NCBI GenBank assembly: GCA_022732885.1
Contig: JAIJTS010000002.1
Location: 62,001-126,000, forward strand
Length of the DNA: 64,000 nt
Origin: Atopobium sp.
Lineage (GTDB): Bacteria; Actinomycetota; Coriobacteriia; Coriobacteriales; Atopobiaceae
Reading direction: 5' to 3'
In this document: positions 9,503 to 16,795 of the stretch, piece by piece
Layout: each line of letters begins with the position of its first letter
Numbering within the stretch: position 1 is the first letter of the stretch
Notes under the pieces: generated by a model
Database searches by the model: none
The model's input: only the letters and a program-made list of their open reading frames with translations
Told to the model about the DNA's origin: nothing
Translations under genes and position numbers: made by a program

Positions 9503-11167
9503 CTACTCAATAGAGAAGATGACTGGATAGAGTGGCTGCTCGCCGCGCTGAGCGTCAACCTCAAGGTCTGGATAGGCGTCCTCAATTTTGCTGGCGAGAA
9601 GATCAAGCTGCTCATCAGAGAAGTCCTCTCCTGCAAGAATGGTGAGGTTGTCACCTTCTTCCTCTCCCTGCATCTTAGCTATAAGATCAAGCGTGACCTG
9701 CATGACATCAGAGCCGACGACATCAATAGAGCCGCCCTGGATACCCATGACATCACCATCGTGAATTGGAGTGCCGTCAGCTGCAGAAGAATCGCGGACT
9801 GCAGTGGTTACCTCACCGTAGCGAACACCAGAAATAGCGTCAGTCATCTCTTCAACAAGCTCTTCAAATGGAACACCATCTGCAACAACAAACATTGCAG
9901 CAAAAGCCTGAAGAACAGACTTGGTTGGAATGACAGCAACCTTAACATCCTCACATGCACTTGCCGCAGCCTCTGCTGCCATGCGAATGTTGGAGTTATT
10001 TGGCATAACAATGACCTGGTCTGCATTAGCTTCTTCAATTGCATCAAGAATGTCTGCAGTTGAAGGATTCATGGTCTGGCCACCTGAAACAACAACATCA
10101 ACGCCAAGTGACTTTAAAATTGAAGCAGCGCCAGAGCCAGCAGTTACAGCAACAAAACCAAGTTCTTTTTTAGGGGCAGCCGCAGCCCTCTTATCTTCAG
10201 CGATCTTCTCGGTACGCTCCTTAGCCTCAAGGTCCATATTGTGAATAAAGACCTCAAAAATCTGGCCGTACTGAAGCATGTACTCAAGAACCTTGTTAGG
10301 AGTATTTGAGTGAACGTGAATCTTATAGTCTGGGTTTGCACCAACAAGAAGCTCGCAATCACCCATAGTTGCCAGGAAGTTCAGAGCTGCTTCCTCATCA
10401 AAGTCAGGGCTATCTGCCTTGAAGAGGAACTCGTTACAGTAACGATACTCAGATCCCTCCCAATCATCATTGAGCTCAATCTCAACCTTTGCACTGGTAG
10501 CAGCCTTAGCATCAGAAACAGAAACGGTGGTCTGGAAGTCAGTTGTTTCAGTCTTGCCAGTAACAGCGTTTACAAAGCCCTCAAGGAAGGTTGCAAAACC
10601 AAATGCACCAGAGTCAACAACACCATTCTCTTTGAGGACAGGAAGAAGCTCAGGAGTGCGAGCTACAGACTCATATGCCTCAACAACCAGAGCGTCTAAA
10701 ACCTCAACTGGGGTGAGCTGAGACTTCTCAAGGGAGTCAGCCTTAGCGGAAACGTCTTTAAGAACGGTAAGAATAGTGCCCTCAACTGGCTTTCTAACAG
10801 CCTTAAAAGCAACCTCTTTACCGCGGCGGAATGCGTGTGCAATATCCTTAGGGGTTACTGCCTCAGGATTTTTAACGTCACAAAGACCCTCAGCAATACC
10901 GCGAAGAATCTGAGACGTAATAACACCAGAGTTACCACGAGCACCCATCAACGAGCCGTGAGTGATTGCCTTTGCAATATCCTGCATGCTTGCATCTTGA
11001 GGAAGATCTTGAACCTCACGAACAACGGTGCCCAGGGTAAGGGACATGTTAGTACCGGTGTCTCCATCTGGTACAGGAAAAACGTTGAGCTTGTTAATCT
11101 CTTCTGCTTTGTCTGCAACAGCAAGGGCTGCTACAGGAAAGCATGTACGAATGACATTTGAAATCAC
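9503..11167 (-). CDS. fakA: Fatty acid kinase ATP-binding subunit FakA (DhaL/YloV family)
   Basis: FakA phosphorylates fatty acids held by a FakB (DegV-family) partner, letting the cell use exogenous fatty acids through the PlsX/PlsY route. In the 554 residues, the N-terminal DhaL domain (about 1-200) holds the metal/ATP motif PVPDGDTGTNM at residues 31-41 and the loop GARGNSGVI. The middle and C-terminal domains match the YloV family. No FakB gene is visible here. It follows an Asp23 gene by 36 bases, the usual asp23-fakA pair, and plsX is 5 kb downstream on the same strand. Confidence 0.95.
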   Translation of the reverse strand: MISNVIRTCFPVAALAVADKAEEINKLNVFPVPDGDTGTNMSLTLGTVVREVQDLPQDASMQDIAKAITHGSLMGARGNSGVITSQILRGIAEGLCDVKNPEAVTPKDIAHAFRRGKEVAFKAVRKPVEGTILTVLKDVSAKADSLEKSQLTPVEVLDALVVEAYESVARTPELLPVLKENGVVDSGAFGFATFLEGFVNAVTGKTETTDFQTTVSVSDAKAATSAKVEIELNDDWEGSEYRYCNEFLFKADSPDFDEEAALNFLATMGDCELLVGANPDYKIHVHSNTPNKVLEYMLQYGQIFEVFIHNMDLEAKERTEKIAEDKRAAAAPKKELGFVAVTAGSGAASILKSLGVDVVVSGGQTMNPSTADILDAIEEANADQVIVMPNNSNIRMAAEAAASACEDVKVAVIPTKSVLQAFAAMFVVADGVPFEELVEEMTDAISGVRYGEVTTAVRDSSAADGTPIHDGDVMGIQGGSIDVVGSDVMQVTLDLIAKMQGEEEGDNLTILAGEDFSDEQLDLLASKIEDAYPDLEVDAQRGEQPLYPVIFSIE

Positions 11168-11203
11168 GTTAGACCTCAGTTCCTACTCATTTGAAGCAAA
11201 AGC

Positions 11204-11551
11204 TTAGCGAGAATTACGCATGGCCTCGATATGTACAGTTACATCAACGCATGAAAGCTCTGCAATTTGCTTAAGCAAAAACTTAACTGAACTCTCAAGA
11301 TTGTCGACAACAGACGCCATGTTAACGCCCTGCTCAACAACAATGTGAAGGTCAACCTGAACTCCCTTAGGAGTTGGGGTTACATCAATACCCTTACGAA
11401 GTCGGTATGTTGGAAGAAGGCGAGCAACACCTGCTGCCTCATCTATTTCTGCCATGCCAACAACGCCATAACATTCCATAGCTGCATAGCCTGCCAGGTC
11501 AGCAAGGCAATCATTAGAAACTCTTAGTGTTCCAGGAACAGCGGTAGTCAT
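11204..11551 (-). CDS. Asp23/Gls24 family envelope protein
   Basis: 115 residues of the Asp23/Gls24 (YloU) family, small proteins linked to envelope stress and, in several Firmicutes, to fatty-acid use through the adjacent fakA. Typical features are CLADLAGYAAMECYGVVGMAE near the start and the alternating strand region KGVQVDLHIVVEQGVNMASV. I start it at the ATG at 11551, preceded by an ideal AGGAG 7 bases upstream, rather than at an ATG 36 bases further up that has no ribosome site. It probably begins the asp23-fakA-recG-rsmD-coaD transcript. Confidence 0.9.
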   Translation of the reverse strand: MTTAVPGTLRVSNDCLADLAGYAAMECYGVVGMAEIDEAAGVARLLPTYRLRKGIDVTPTPKGVQVDLHIVVEQGVNMASVVDNLESSVKFLLKQIAELSCVDVTVHIEAMRNSR

Positions 11552-11658
11552 TACATAACTCCTCTCGCAAGAACCGGGGTTAGTCATTGTTATTTAGTAT
11601 ACCGCAGAGCACATTTATTGTTGAAGCGGCGTATATATACAAATCGATAACCTTGCAA

Positions 11659-11686
11659 TTGACAAATCTTTTTCTTGTTATTTAAT
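11659..11686 (+). promoter_or_regulatory. Candidate promoter of rpmB
   Basis: A perfect TTGACA (11659-11664), a 16-base spacer and TTTAAT (11681-11686) lie in the AT-rich divergent region between the Asp23 gene and rpmB. The predicted leader is about 140 bases long. Confidence 0.45.
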
Positions 11687-11796
11687 CTTGGTGTAATAAA
11701 TGAAAAACATTCAAAAGATATCTATTTGTGAATGTTATATTCCTGCTTTGCCTACACAATATATTGTGCTATATTGATTCGGCTATTTGGAAATTT

Positions 11797-11815
11797 TAGG
11801 CGCAGAGGGCGCCTA
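11797..11815 (+). promoter_or_regulatory. Leader hairpin just upstream of the rpmB ribosome site
   Basis: TAGGCGC, loop AGAGG and GCGCCTA form a perfect 7-bp hairpin that ends 7 bases before the rpmB Shine-Dalgarno GGAGG. It could influence translation of L28 or act as a feedback site; no T-run follows, so it is not a terminator. Confidence 0.45.
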
Positions 11816-11834
11816 TCCTATGGAGGTCTTACTC

Positions 11835-12023
11835 ATGTCGAAGGTCTGTGATTTCTGCGGTAAGCACGCCGTTGCCGGTCGCTCCATCTCCCACTCTCAC
11901 CGTACTGTGGCCCGCACCTTTAAACCAAACATTCAGCGTGTTACTGTCGTTGTCGATGGCCAGCGCAAGAAGATGAATGTTTGCTCCCGTTGCCTCAAGT
12001 CCGGCAAGATTGCTCGCAACTAA
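11835..12023 (+). CDS. rpmB: 50S ribosomal protein L28
   Basis: A 62-residue large-subunit protein starting MSKVCDFCGKHAVAG. Two CxxC pairs (CDFC near the N-terminus, CSRC near the C-terminus) make it the zinc-binding form. A longer in-frame reading from 11787 exists, but the GGAGG and the family start both place initiation at 11835. It is transcribed away from the Asp23-fakA operon, the usual divergent arrangement. The stop codon lies inside a short tandem repeat and is followed by a strong terminator. Confidence 0.96.
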   Translation: MSKVCDFCGKHAVAGRSISHSHRTVARTFKPNIQRVTVVVDGQRKKMNVCSRCLKSGKIARN

Positions 12024-12047
12024 GCAACTAAGCAACTAAGCAACTAA
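12016..12047 (+). repeat. Four tandem copies of an 8-base unit over the rpmB stop
   Basis: Four perfect copies of GCAACTAA. The first holds the rpmB stop codon. The unit length of 8 places further TAA codons in the other two frames, so together the copies provide stops in all three frames. Confidence 0.85.
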
Positions 12048-12067
12048 GCTCGTCTTACCTCAAATTT

Positions 12068-12094
12068 AAAAAGGTCGCCAAGGCGACCTTTTTT
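12068..12094 (+). terminator. Terminator after rpmB
   Basis: AAGGTCGCC, AA, GGCGACCTT followed by TTTT: a 9-bp perfect stem with a preceding A-run and a following T-run, a classic intrinsic terminator that can also work for the opposing gene. Confidence 0.9.
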
Positions 12095-12184
12095 CTTAGC
12101 TCAATTATTTACCGTTGTTACCTAATGCTGTTTGTTTGAGGCTTTGTTACTCAAGCGCAACCTCAAATACAATCGAATAGGTAC

Positions 12185-13549
12185 TTAGTTCCAAAGCTGC
12201 ACCAAAAGACAGCCCTTCTCGCACCTTACCCAAGCATCAGTGCTTTCAACAATATTTGAAATACCATCGTCTCCCATAAGCGTAAACTTTTGGTGATCAA
12301 GGTTCCACCTCATACCACCCTCTGAGACCTCACACTCTTCAGACAAGGCAACAAGCGATATCTTTTTATTCAAATCAACTGCATTCAACTGCCAAGAATT
12401 TATATGACCTGCAGCTAAAAAGCGCATCTCAAAGTCATTCTCCACAACACGAACCTCTGCCTTACCTGTCATTACCCACGAAGTTAAAAGCCCAAGAACT
12501 ACAAGCTGGTGATCCAGATGACCGCCAGACGTGGAGACAACCGTGAGCGAAAGCTTACTATCTCTACGAATAGCCTCATATTCTGCAGATTTTAAAGCAA
12601 GAGCCAGGTCAGTATCGTATTTGTCTGTATTGAACTTCATACAAGGCACGTTGTGCTCTTTGAGCCAAGACACAGTGTCTGCAGAAGCTGAATCAAAGTC
12701 TCCAAGCGCAAGCTGTGGAACCACGCCGGCTTTGTGACAAGCATCTGCTCCGTGGTCAACTGCTATTAGGTAGTCAGCTCTCTGGACGCAGGTAGAAAGC
12801 GTCGTTTTTGAGACAGCTTCGGGAGATCCACCTACAACAAGGACCTCAAGGGGTTTCTCGCCAGAAGGAGAGCTGGTCAGAGGGCGTTCATAGTCTTGCA
12901 ACCGCAGAAGAGAAATCTCTTCGTAGGTGTGCGCTAGGATATTGGAGTGTTCCTGCATAAAAATGGGATCTCGCCCGTCATGATCATTGTAGAGCACCGC
13001 TACAGGGAAGCCTTCATTTTGAGCTGTCCGAGCGCCAAATGGAGCATCTTCAAAGACCCATGTAGTTGATTTATCAGTACCAAGACGGCGAAGAGCTTCA
13101 AGGTATACATCAGGCTTAATCTTGTCCACTCCTCCAACGTCTTCTGTTGAAACTACCGTTTTGAAGAAGTGCTCAATACCTTGAGCTGCTAAAGCCGCAC
13201 GTACCTCTCGAACAGGAGTTGATGAGGCAACTGCCATAGGAATTCCTGCATCGTAGAGTTCCTGCAAGAACGCCTTTGCTCCAGGGATAATTGAAACGTG
13301 GTTTTGATATTGCTCTGTTACGTATGCGCAGAACTCTTCATACAAAGCTTCTGCAGTAATAGGCAGTCCCAGTTGATCTACACAAATTTTGCAGCCATCC
13401 ATAAGTGAAACAGCCTCAACACGATTAAAGAATTCTGAGTCAACGGACTTCCCATATTTTCCAAGTACGGCACCAAAAATCTTATGCCAAACAAACATTG
13501 AATCAACAAGAGTTCCATCGCAATCAAAAATTGCACCGGTTACCTGCAT
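12185..13549 (-). CDS. Fusion of HAD-family phosphatase and thiamine pyrophosphokinase
   Basis: 454 residues with two complete enzyme domains. Residues 1-215 are a HAD phosphatase of the beta-phosphoglucomutase type: nucleophile motif DCDGT at 9-13, the threonine/serine loop VASSTP near 107-112, and KPDVYLEALRRLG plus FEDAPFG near 145-172. Residues about 235-454 are a thiamine pyrophosphokinase (ThiN): GDFDS at 283-287, KYDTD at 310-314 and GGHLDH at 342-347, the ATP/Mg and thiamine-binding motifs. The linker SPSGEKP (228-234) carries a copy of the dispersed GGCGAGAA motif. Thiamine pyrophosphokinase makes the cofactor TPP from thiamine and ATP; the HAD part may act on a phosphorylated thiamine intermediate or be a general phosphatase. 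The fusion is unusual and I see no frameshift. Confidence 0.9.
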   Translation of the reverse strand: MQVTGAIFDCDGTLVDSMFVWHKIFGAVLGKYGKSVDSEFFNRVEAVSLMDGCKICVDQLGLPITAEALYEEFCAYVTEQYQNHVSIIPGAKAFLQELYDAGIPMAVASSTPVREVRAALAAQGIEHFFKTVVSTEDVGGVDKIKPDVYLEALRRLGTDKSTTWVFEDAPFGARTAQNEGFPVAVLYNDHDGRDPIFMQEHSNILAHTYEEISLLRLQDYERPLTSSPSGEKPLEVLVVGGSPEAVSKTTLSTCVQRADYLIAVDHGADACHKAGVVPQLALGDFDSASADTVSWLKEHNVPCMKFNTDKYDTDLALALKSAEYEAIRRDSKLSLTVVSTSGGHLDHQLVVLGLLTSWVMTGKAEVRVVENDFEMRFLAAGHINSWQLNAVDLNKKISLVALSEECEVSEGGMRWNLDHQKFTLMGDDGISNIVESTDAWVRCEKGCLLVQLWN

Positions 13550-13648
13550 AAAGCCTCCATAACCAAACTTATTAGCTGCAATTGTGAAATAACTACTCTA
13601 AGTAGGGTAAAGTATCTCACGTTTAGAAATTGTTTTCATGGAGGAAGC

Positions 13649-13834
13649 ATGGCACGTTATAGCTATCATTGCACACACTGCAACAATACTTTTGAGATTG
13701 AGCGCCCAATGAGCCTGAAGATTGAAGCTCCTCAGTGCCCAAAATGCGGACATGAAACTGAGCGCGTATACAACACCTCAGCTATCGTTTTTAAGGGTAG
13801 CGGTTTTTACAATACCGACAGTAAAGGCAAGTAA
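13649..13834 (+). CDS. FmdB-family zinc ribbon protein
   Basis: 61 residues beginning MARYSYHCTHCNNTFEI, a putative regulatory-protein zinc ribbon of the FmdB type with CxxC pairs CTHC and CPKC. The C-terminal GSGFYNTDSK is the standard end of this family. A GGAGG precedes the ATG. The function is unknown; the fold suggests nucleic-acid or protein binding. It is transcribed toward rsmB, and its terminator overlaps the rsmB end. Confidence 0.9.
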   Translation: MARYSYHCTHCNNTFEIERPMSLKIEAPQCPKCGHETERVYNTSAIVFKGSGFYNTDSKGK

Positions 13835-13890
13835 TTTAATACTCTGAACTTTTTGAATGCTAATCAAACAGTATCTATGAAATCTCTTGC

Positions 13891-13925
13891 AGCTCTTGTT
13901 GAACAGCTCAACAGGAGCTTTTTAT
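13891..13925 (+). terminator. Terminator after the FmdB-type gene
   Basis: AGCTCTTGTTGA and TCAACAGGAGCT pair with one mismatch around a 5-base loop, followed by TTTTATTT. It overlaps the last codon of the convergent rsmB by a few bases. Confidence 0.75.
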
Positions 13926-15313
13926 TTGCGTCTTAGCACTGACATGAAGTGGGAGTCGCAATCAACAGAAGCAAAAGCCGTCTGCAAAAATCCCTCTGGT
14001 GTAATACACGTATCGAGAAACTCGTGCGCTTCTTGCGTCAAATATGCACGCGCTGGACACTCAAAAAGACTTTGTACCTCAAAACCAGAACCCTCTGGAC
14101 TTGCAAGAAAATCATTTACAACCTGCTGATTTTCTGAATTTGAGAGAGAACACGTTGCATAAACTAAATAACCACCAACCTCTACACGGCTGCTGCAGCT
14201 TTGTAAAAGTTTGGTCTGTAGAACGGTAAGTGTTCCTCCATCGTAAAGGCTTTCTGAAGTGAGGTTCCACGCAATCTCTGGATGACGACGAAGTGTACCT
14301 AAACCAGAACAAGGTGCATCAATAAACACTACGTCAAAGCTCTGATTAAGCTCCTTAGGAACTTCTGGTGAATCAAACTGTGTAGCGTCAAACGTAAGTG
14401 ACGTAACCTGATCTGACAGACCAGCTGTCTTCAATCTTCTTTTTGAAACGTGAGATTTTCCCTTTACAAGCTCAACAGCGGTAATGTGAGCGTTGCTATG
14501 ATCAAATACCTCACATGCATGAGAGAGTAGCAAGGATTTGGTTCCTCTACCCTGTCCAACCTCAAGCATATTCTGGTGTACATATGATGCAGTAAGGAAT
14601 GCTACAAGTTGAGAAGCTAAATCCGCAGGAACAAGCTGGACGTTCTTAACATACGCATCAACATTAAGCTGAGCAGGATTTTTGACTTCGTACACATCGG
14701 GCAGAACCGTTTGCTGTAGCTCTAAAGAGTTATTTTGCAATTGCTGAGATGACAAATTCCTTTGCAAAACATACACAGGAGCTGGGTTTTTAAGATTAAA
14801 AATGAGCTTTTGAGCAGCAGATTCTCCAAGTGACTCTATAATTTCCAAGCAAATCCACTCAGGAATGCCTGATGTCCATGAAAGCTCTGATGGCGTTTTA
14901 GGATTCTTTGCACGCGTAAGTTTGCCCTCTTGCTCAGAAATTTTTCTGAGTATTGCGTTTGCAAGACCAGAAGAACGCTTTGATACAGACTTTACCAACT
15001 CAACGCCTTGGCTAATAGCAGCATCGCGTCTGGTTTCTAAATATAAAACCTCAAAAACAGCAATCCGGAGGGCGTCCTGTACCTTTGGTTCTAGGTGAAT
15101 ACCCGACTTAAGATGGTTCTTTAGAGCTTCATCAAGCTTGCCTTTGGTGAGCGTTACTCCCAGTGCCAGACGAGTAGTAAAAGCTTTATCTTGAGCAGAA
15201 AGCTCCGAGAAGTCCTTTGACTCTCGTAGGTAGTCGCGAATGCGTAAATTGTTACGTCTGCACTCAAAAAATGCCTGATAAGCCACTCTTCGAGCTAGAG
15301 TAAGCGTAGCCAT
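13922..15313 (-). CDS. rsmB: 16S rRNA (cytosine-967-C5)-methyltransferase
   Basis: RsmB methylates C967 of 16S rRNA. The 463 residues comprise an N-terminal NusB-like RNA-binding domain (LARRVAYQAFFECRRNN onward) and a C-terminal Rossmann methyltransferase domain. Both catalytic cysteine motifs are present: DAPCSGLGTLRRHPEI near residue 336 and the ATCS loop near 386. The SAM loop is somewhat divergent (LEVGQGRGTKSLLLS). The start overlaps the fmt stop by one base, so translation is coupled. It is the last gene of the addB-addA-priA-def-fmt-rsmB operon. Confidence 0.95.
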   Translation of the reverse strand: MATLTLARRVAYQAFFECRRNNLRIRDYLRESKDFSELSAQDKAFTTRLALGVTLTKGKLDEALKNHLKSGIHLEPKVQDALRIAVFEVLYLETRRDAAISQGVELVKSVSKRSSGLANAILRKISEQEGKLTRAKNPKTPSELSWTSGIPEWICLEIIESLGESAAQKLIFNLKNPAPVYVLQRNLSSQQLQNNSLELQQTVLPDVYEVKNPAQLNVDAYVKNVQLVPADLASQLVAFLTASYVHQNMLEVGQGRGTKSLLLSHACEVFDHSNAHITAVELVKGKSHVSKRRLKTAGLSDQVTSLTFDATQFDSPEVPKELNQSFDVVFIDAPCSGLGTLRRHPEIAWNLTSESLYDGGTLTVLQTKLLQSCSSRVEVGGYLVYATCSLSNSENQQVVNDFLASPEGSGFEVQSLFECPARAYLTQEAHEFLDTCITPEGFLQTAFASVDCDSHFMSVLRRK

Positions 15314-16236
15314 TATTGCAGCTTCTGCCAGGTCATCTGAGACTTCTGAAGACCTGCCGCAAATGATTTAGCATCCATAGAGCGCTTACCATCTGGGCGC
15401 ACCTCAAGAAGCTCAAGGGTTCCTTCAGCACAGCCAAGGAACAACCTATGATCTTGAACTGCTACCTGACCTTGAGCAACAGAAACTTCACTTGGGGCTA
15501 ACTGAGCAAACAAAACACGAAGAGACCTACCTCCAACAGAAACACGAGCTGGAGCGGTATCAGAGGAAGCTTGAACCCTCAGGGCGTTTGCCTGGGCTGA
15601 ATCTTCTGGATTAAGCTTCATTTCTTGCTTGGTAACTTTGGGAGCAAACGTTACTTCTCGTTCATCTTGTACTTGCCACTCAAGAGATCCTTCTTTGAGC
15701 TCAAAAAGAGCTTCAGACAGAGCGTCAGCACCCAAATACGCCAGCGCATCAGTAAGCTGCTCAGTATTTTTAGAACCTACCTCACACGATGCTTGCTTAC
15801 ACCAATCTCCTGCGTCAAGCTGATGTGCAATTTTCATGATAGAAACGCCAGCAACCGTGTCACCTGCAAGAATGGCGCGCTGAATTGGAGCAGCTCCTCG
15901 CCAACGAGGCAACAACGATGCGTGTACGTTCAGGGCACCATAAGGTGCAAGTGAGATAACTTCATCTGGCAAAATGCAGCCAAAAGCAACTACGCAGAGT
16001 GCTTCTGGTTGTGCCTCTTGCATAGCAGAAATTACTTCTGAAGTCATGCGGTTTGCCTCAAGAACGGGCAATCCAAGCTCTTGTGCGCATTCTTTTACGG
16101 GAGACGGCTCAAGTGTTTTGCCACGACCACGAACAGCATCTGGTCTTGTGATGACCAAAGCAACCTGATGTTCATGAGCAAGTTTTGTGAGTGATGGAAC
16201 GGCAAAATCTGGAGTTCCCATAAAGACTACGCGCAT
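15313..16236 (-). CDS. fmt: Methionyl-tRNA formyltransferase
   Basis: Fmt formylates Met-tRNA of the initiator type using 10-formyl-tetrahydrofolate. The 307 residues start MRVVFMGTPDFAVPSL. The catalytic Asn103 and His105 are visible in LNVHASLLPRWRGAAPIQRAI, and the conserved Asp follows in MKIAHQLDAGDW. A C-terminal OB-like tRNA-binding domain completes it. It lies 8 bases after def, the gene that later removes the formyl group, and overlaps rsmB by one base. Confidence 0.97.
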   Translation of the reverse strand: MRVVFMGTPDFAVPSLTKLAHEHQVALVITRPDAVRGRGKTLEPSPVKECAQELGLPVLEANRMTSEVISAMQEAQPEALCVVAFGCILPDEVISLAPYGALNVHASLLPRWRGAAPIQRAILAGDTVAGVSIMKIAHQLDAGDWCKQASCEVGSKNTEQLTDALAYLGADALSEALFELKEGSLEWQVQDEREVTFAPKVTKQEMKLNPEDSAQANALRVQASSDTAPARVSVGGRSLRVLFAQLAPSEVSVAQGQVAVQDHRLFLGCAEGTLELLEVRPDGKRSMDAKSFAAGLQKSQMTWQKLQ

Positions 16237-16244
16237 TCCAACTC

Positions 16245-16787
16245 CTAATAGTCTGTCTGACCAGGACGGGCACCAGAAGCCAAAGCCTCTTTATACTGCT
16301 GCAATATCTCCATACGAGCGCCTGGTCCCAAGTGATCAGGCATAGTTACGCCATTGATGTGGTCAATCTCATGCTGCAGACAAACGGCGAGAAGATCCCC
16401 TTCTGCTTCATAGCGCATTAAATCGCCATCAAGGTTATAGGCGTGAACAACAACGTGACTTGGGCGTGTAACAGGAACAGTAATACCTGGGAATGAAAGG
16501 CAGCCTTCTTCATATACTCGAGGCTCACCATCTGCAACTTTAATTTCTGGATTAATGAGTACAAAAGGGTTCTTTTGACCGTTGGGGTAATCAACGTCAA
16601 TGACAACCATACGCTTCATGTAGCCCACCTGAGGACCAGCAAGACCAACGCCGTCGGTGGCATACATAACCTTGAGCATGTGCTCAGCCATCTTGCGGAC
16701 ATCATCGTTAATATCGTCAATTTCTTCACACTCTTGACTCAGACGAGGGTCTGGCCAAAGTACCATATCATCAACTTCAGAGCTCAT
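16245..16787 (-). CDS. def: Peptide deformylase
   Basis: Deformylase removes the formyl group from new proteins. The 180 residues contain all three motifs: GVGLA (46-50), EGCLS with metal ligand Cys96, and HEIDH with His139, catalytic Glu140 and His143. This is a functional type. It sits between priA and fmt in the operon, with gaps of 8 bases on each side. Confidence 0.97.
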   Translation of the reverse strand: MSSEVDDMVLWPDPRLSQECEEIDDINDDVRKMAEHMLKVMYATDGVGLAGPQVGYMKRMVVIDVDYPNGQKNPFVLINPEIKVADGEPRVYEEGCLSFPGITVPVTRPSHVVVHAYNLDGDLMRYEAEGDLLAVCLQHEIDHINGVTMPDHLGPGARMEILQQYKEALASGARPGQTDY

Positions 16788-16795
16788 AACTTTCC

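Noticed and set aside
12016..12047. Tandem 8-base units as a CRISPR or insertion-sequence end
   Set aside because: The units are short, direct and without spacers, and no transposase or cas gene is present.
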